From positions 1-19,343 of the forward strand of contig CAJLXE010000008.1 in NCBI GenBank assembly GCA_905210525.1: a DNA stretch of 19,343 nucleotides, given 5' to 3'. Shown here piece by piece: positions 17,443 through 19,343 of this stretch (its first letter is position 1; every line of letters starts with the position of its first letter). The notes under the pieces were generated by a model. It did not search any database. It saw nothing but the letters and a program-made list of their open reading frames with translations, and was not told the DNA's origin. The stretch is from an uncultured Clostridia bacterium (GTDB lineage: Bacteria; Bacillota; Clostridia; HGM11327). The position numbers and the translations under genes are program-made.

Positions 17443-18279
17443 ATGGAAATGTTAGTCACAAGGGATGAAAGCGAATGGATCGTAGTAAAAAATACGCATG
17501 AGCCAGTTATAACGCAAGAGCTTTGGGATAAGGTGCGGGAAGTGGAAAAATCCGTAGCACAGGGCAGAAAGACCAAGCGCGGATATACGCATCCGCTGTC
17601 CGGTTTCTTGTTCTGCGCCGATTGCGGCGGGAAAATGAAGCTGAATTACATCAACCGCAACGGAAAGTTAGATTTTAACTTCAACTGCGGCAATCACATG
17701 AGATTGGGAAAGTCATACTGTTTCTCGCATTTCATACATGCAAAAGATATTGAAGCGATTGTGCTGGACGATATAAGGACGATGGCGCAAAGAATCGTAC
17801 TCGACGAGAAGGCTATCCGCGAAGAGTATCTTCGACACAACGCGGAAGTACAGGAAAAATCTATAAAAGCCGCAAAGAAAGAGTTGCAGGCGAAGCGGAA
17901 ACGCACAGAGGAATTATCCCGCCTGATGCAAATCGCTTATGAAGACAGGCTGAAAGGCAAAATGCCCGAGGATATCTGCATTAACTTCATACAGAAATAT
18001 TCCGAGGAACAGAAACGACTGGAAACAGAAATAGAAGAGATAGAAACAAGGCTAACCGAAACAGAGAACACAATGCAGAGCGCGGATGAGTTTATACGGA
18101 ACATAAAGAAATACCTTGAAGCGCCCGAACTTACCCGCGAAATGTGCTATGAGTTGATAGAGCGTATCATCATCGGCGGACATCCGAAACATACGGGCAA
18201 AGAGCGCGAAATAGATATTGTCTACAAAGTGGATATAGCCTCCGTTCTACGTCACAAAATCGACAATATCAAAAAATAA
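17443..18279 (+). pseudogene. C-terminal half of a TnpX-like large serine recombinase
   Basis: The 278 residues match the C-terminal part of Tn4451 TnpX-type recombinases. EWIVVKNTHEPVITQELWD (11-29) is the recombinase-domain end. The zinc beta-ribbon has Cys58, Cys61, Cys82 and Cys93, starting HPLSGFLFCADCGGKM. A coiled coil at about 120-215 and a LIERIIIGG region near the end follow. Full-length members are about 500-560 residues and begin with a resolvase domain holding the catalytic Ser. Neither that domain nor the central recombinase domain is found upstream, where the nested palindrome lies, so the enzyme is 5' truncated. An ATG at 17443 with AAAGG nearby might still give a DNA-binding fragment. 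Its place 88 bases from the right core supports it being the element's own integrase. Confidence 0.85.
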
Positions 18280-18281
18280 AG

Positions 18282-18315
18282 ATAAGCGTATGGGTTTGAC
18301 TGCTCATACGCTTAT
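18282..18315 (+). terminator. Hairpin after the recombinase remnant
   Basis: ATAAGCGTATG (18282-18292) and its exact complement CATACGCTTAT (18305-18315) form an 11-pair stem with a 12-base loop. Only a short T-rich tail follows, so termination efficiency is uncertain. It starts three bases after the stop codon. Confidence 0.5.
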
Positions 18316-18344
18316 TTCATGCCCGTTTCTGCCCTTTACCCATA

Positions 18345-18368
18345 GTGTCCATAAAAATAGGTTACAAC
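18345..18368. repeat. Right attachment site (attR) of the BREX element
   Basis: GTGTCCATAAAAATA (18345-18359) is the exact reverse complement of 1034-1048. The match continues to 18366 with two mismatches in 22 bases. The AC at 18367-18368 repeats the one at 1025-1026, and IS200 tnpA resumes at 18369. Confidence 0.75.
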
Positions 18369-18480
18369 GGTAGGGAAAAACACGCAAAAAATAAAAGAGT
18401 ATATAGAAAATCAGTTAAAAGAAGATAAACTCGGAGAACAGCTACGGATAGATTATCCAGATAGCCCGTTTAAGGCGTAA
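18369..18480 (+). pseudogene. tnpA: IS200-type TnpA transposase, 3' part
   Basis: Directly after the AC core the sequence reads VGKNTQKIKEYIENQLKEDK and runs to the TAA at 18478-18480 (PDSPFKA). This is the C terminus of IS200 TnpA, including the catalytic Tyr within KEYI. It completes the 5' part at 688-1026: the combined length is 451 bases, two short of a 150-residue gene, as expected from the 2-base loss noted there. It has no start signal here and is not expressed as a protein. Confidence 0.92.
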
Positions 18481-18580
18481 TGCAAATGGCAGACCTCATA
18501 TACCCTTGCTGAGGGTGGCTGGTAGCATAGGGCTTCGCCCGCTTATGAAATACCCCGCGTTTTCACGCGGGGATATTTAT
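18481..18580. mobile_element. IS200-type right end with hairpin
   Basis: The non-coding tail after tnpA contains a small hairpin (ACCCT and AGGGT around 18502-18516) and the terminal hairpin CCCCGCGT (18553-18560), loop TTTC, ACGCGGGG (18565-18572). Its arms are identical to those at 561-579, marking the right end of the IS. The host sequence resumes shortly after. Confidence 0.75.
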
Positions 18581-18605
18581 TTATGTACCGGCATCTGAAA
18601 ACCTG

Positions 18606-18917
18606 TTACGATCTGCTTATTCGGAAATATCGTTTTTTCGGGTTCAAAACAGGCTTCCCGACGGGGCGTTCTCCGGTGATAGATTCCGCGGCAAATTTGC
18701 GGGGAGAAAGTGCAGGCGCGGCAAGAGAAAGCGCTTCTTTGAACTCCTGCTGAACCGCGGGTACAAAATACCGCTGAGGGATTTGGGCAAAAGAGCTGAA
18801 ACGGGACGGAAAGCTGCCGCCTTGTTTGACATGAAAGCAAACGACGGCGCCCGCATTTTGGCTGACGGTTATGCGGTAGCCGATGTCTTTGCCGCGAACA
18901 GGGATTATTTTTAACAA
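18606..18917 (-). CDS. Doubtful 103-aa minus-strand ORF
   Basis: The frame would start at TTG 18917 (LKIIPVRGKDIGYRITVSQN) and has no clear Shine-Dalgarno. The N-terminal half looks protein-like, with alternating hydrophobic residues; the C-terminal half is rich in Ala, Pro, Lys and Arg. I recognise no family. It ends about 25 bases from the IS200 right end, so the original gene could have been truncated by IS insertion. It may equally be chance open frame in GC-rich DNA. Confidence 0.3.
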   Translation of the reverse strand: MLKIIPVRGKDIGYRITVSQNAGAVVCFHVKQGGSFPSRFSSFAQIPQRYFVPAVQQEFKEALSLAAPALSPRKFAAESITGERPVGKPVLNPKKRYFRISRS

Positions 18918-19006
18918 AGTTCGATTTTTTGCGTTAAAATTACAGAAAGGATTGATTGATTTTGATTATAAGTCGATGAAAAAGTAAACTATTTTTATTT
19001 TTTGTA

Positions 19007-19035
19007 TTGACAAGCGGAAAAAACTGTGTTATATT
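19007..19035 (+). promoter_or_regulatory. Promoter of the lipoprotein gene
   Basis: TTGACA (19007-19012) and TATATT (19030-19035) are 17 bases apart, 23 bases before the start codon. It is a strong housekeeping-type promoter. Confidence 0.8.
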
Positions 19036-19058
19036 AGAAAAAAAGAAGAGGGAAAAAG

Positions 19059-19343
19059 ATGAAAAAACTGTTATGTGCTTTGCTGTGCGCCGTCGTGTTT
19101 TTTTCGTCCGCGTGCGGCGAGCCGCAGCGCAAGTACGATTATACGGTGCCGGATCGGGAGATGAACGGGATGTTTGATGTTGATTTGCTGCAGAAAAAAA
19201 CAGTAACTGTGGAAAAGGTCGCCGAGACGGACGGGGTCGAGGGATTTCTCCTCGAAGGGATGCCCTATGCCGATACGCGCGTCAATCGGGCGTTTTTTTG
19301 GGTGGGAAAACCGCAGGGAACCGCGCCGTCGACAGGCTGGGCC
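19059..19343 (+). CDS. Secreted lipoprotein, N-terminal part, possibly an alpha/beta hydrolase
   Basis: The gene runs off the window after 95 codons. ATG 19059 has AGAGGG (19047-19052) six bases upstream and a strong promoter before it. The first 19 residues are a lipoprotein signal: KK, a hydrophobic stretch, then SSAC with Cys19 as the probable lipidation site (the -3 Ser is less usual than Leu). The protein should be anchored outside the cytoplasmic membrane. The later text GFLLEGMPYADTRVNRAFFWVGKP resembles the entry to esterase or peptidase-like alpha/beta hydrolases, but the nucleophile region lies outside the window, so the function is a guess. The GC-rich composition marks it as host chromosome. 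Confidence 0.75.
   Translation, partial: MKKLLCALLCAVVFFSSACGEPQRKYDYTVPDREMNGMFDVDLLQKKTVTVEKVAETDGVEGFLLEGMPYADTRVNRAFFWVGKPQGTAPSTGWA

Larger units (their letters stand above)
1027..18366. mobile_element. Integrated ~17.3-kb BREX-carrying element inside IS200 tnpA
   Basis: Both borders are defined directly by the sequence. IS200 tnpA stops matching at 1026 and resumes at 18369, and the two halves join in frame (VDT then VGKNT) if one AC copy is removed. Inverted 22-base ends lie just inside. The element carries the BREX operon, an XRE/KilA-N pair and a serine recombinase remnant 88 bases from its right core. A classical DDE transposon with a 2-base target repeat is the main alternative; no DDE transposase was seen. 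Since the recombinase lacks its catalytic domain, the element should be immobile unless helped in trans. Confidence 0.82.

Noticed and set aside
1027..18366. Inverted ends as those of a DDE transposon (TGT...ACA)
   Set aside because: No DDE transposase is visible, the flanking repeat is only 2 bases, and a serine recombinase remnant lies at the end. I keep it only as the alternative.
561..18572. The paired CCCCGCGT hairpins as ends of the BREX element itself
   Set aside because: They lie outside both tnpA halves and match IS200-type subterminal hairpins. The BREX element borders are the inner AC-flanked repeats.

Overview
The window looks like a low-to-moderate-GC accessory island in the chromosome of a clostridial-type Bacillota. 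I infer this from the TnpX-type serine recombinase remnant, Gram-positive-style ribosome binding sites and promoters, and the IS200 variant. The flanks are visibly GC-rich: row 181-240 counts to about 70% G+C, against roughly 35-47% in rows sampled inside the island. No rRNA, tRNA or CRISPR array is visible.

Layout. The left flank (1-549) holds the 3' part of an RpiB/LacA-type sugar-phosphate isomerase and its terminator. Next comes an IS200-type insertion sequence whose tnpA is cut in two by a second element. The 5' part is at 688-1026 and the 3' part at 18369-18480, with matching CCCCGCGT end hairpins at 561-579 and 18553-18572. The inserted element (1027-18366, about 17.3 kb) has 22-base imperfect inverted ends flanked by a 2-base AC repeat. 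Removing it plus one AC rejoins tnpA in frame. This geometry, with the C-terminal half of a large serine recombinase just inside the right end, suggests integration by a serine recombinase. The right flank has a weak minus-strand ORF and the start of a lipoprotein related to alpha/beta hydrolases.

Cargo. The main cargo is a type 1 BREX anti-phage operon behind a near-consensus promoter: brxA, brxB, brxC, pglX, an unknown 294-aa gene, a second pglX piece, pglZ and brxL, all on the plus strand with tight spacing. The notable point is that pglX is split. The first cistron (863 aa) carries the adenine methyltransferase core and ends at the family's SWDFKKHPL segment. The second (311 aa) is the usual PglX C-terminal domain. 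An unrecognised gene lies exactly between them, with its own ribosome binding site. The 3' part of pglX and this gene are AT-richer than their surroundings, which suggests they arrived together as an exchanged cassette.

In the standard BREX model, PglX methylates host DNA and acts with BrxB, BrxC, PglZ and BrxL to stop phage DNA replication. Here methylation and exclusion would need two PglX polypeptides to associate. The intervening gene is a candidate accessory or guard factor, by analogy with prrC between hsdM and hsdS.

Right part of the island. Facing the operon is an XRE regulator translationally overlapped with a KilA-N gene broken by one amber codon. Then come a GC-rich inverted-repeat segment, a nested palindrome and the recombinase remnant. 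The left 800 bp of the element holds only decayed coding sequence. The ends look degenerate and the BREX genes intact, so the island is probably no longer self-mobile.
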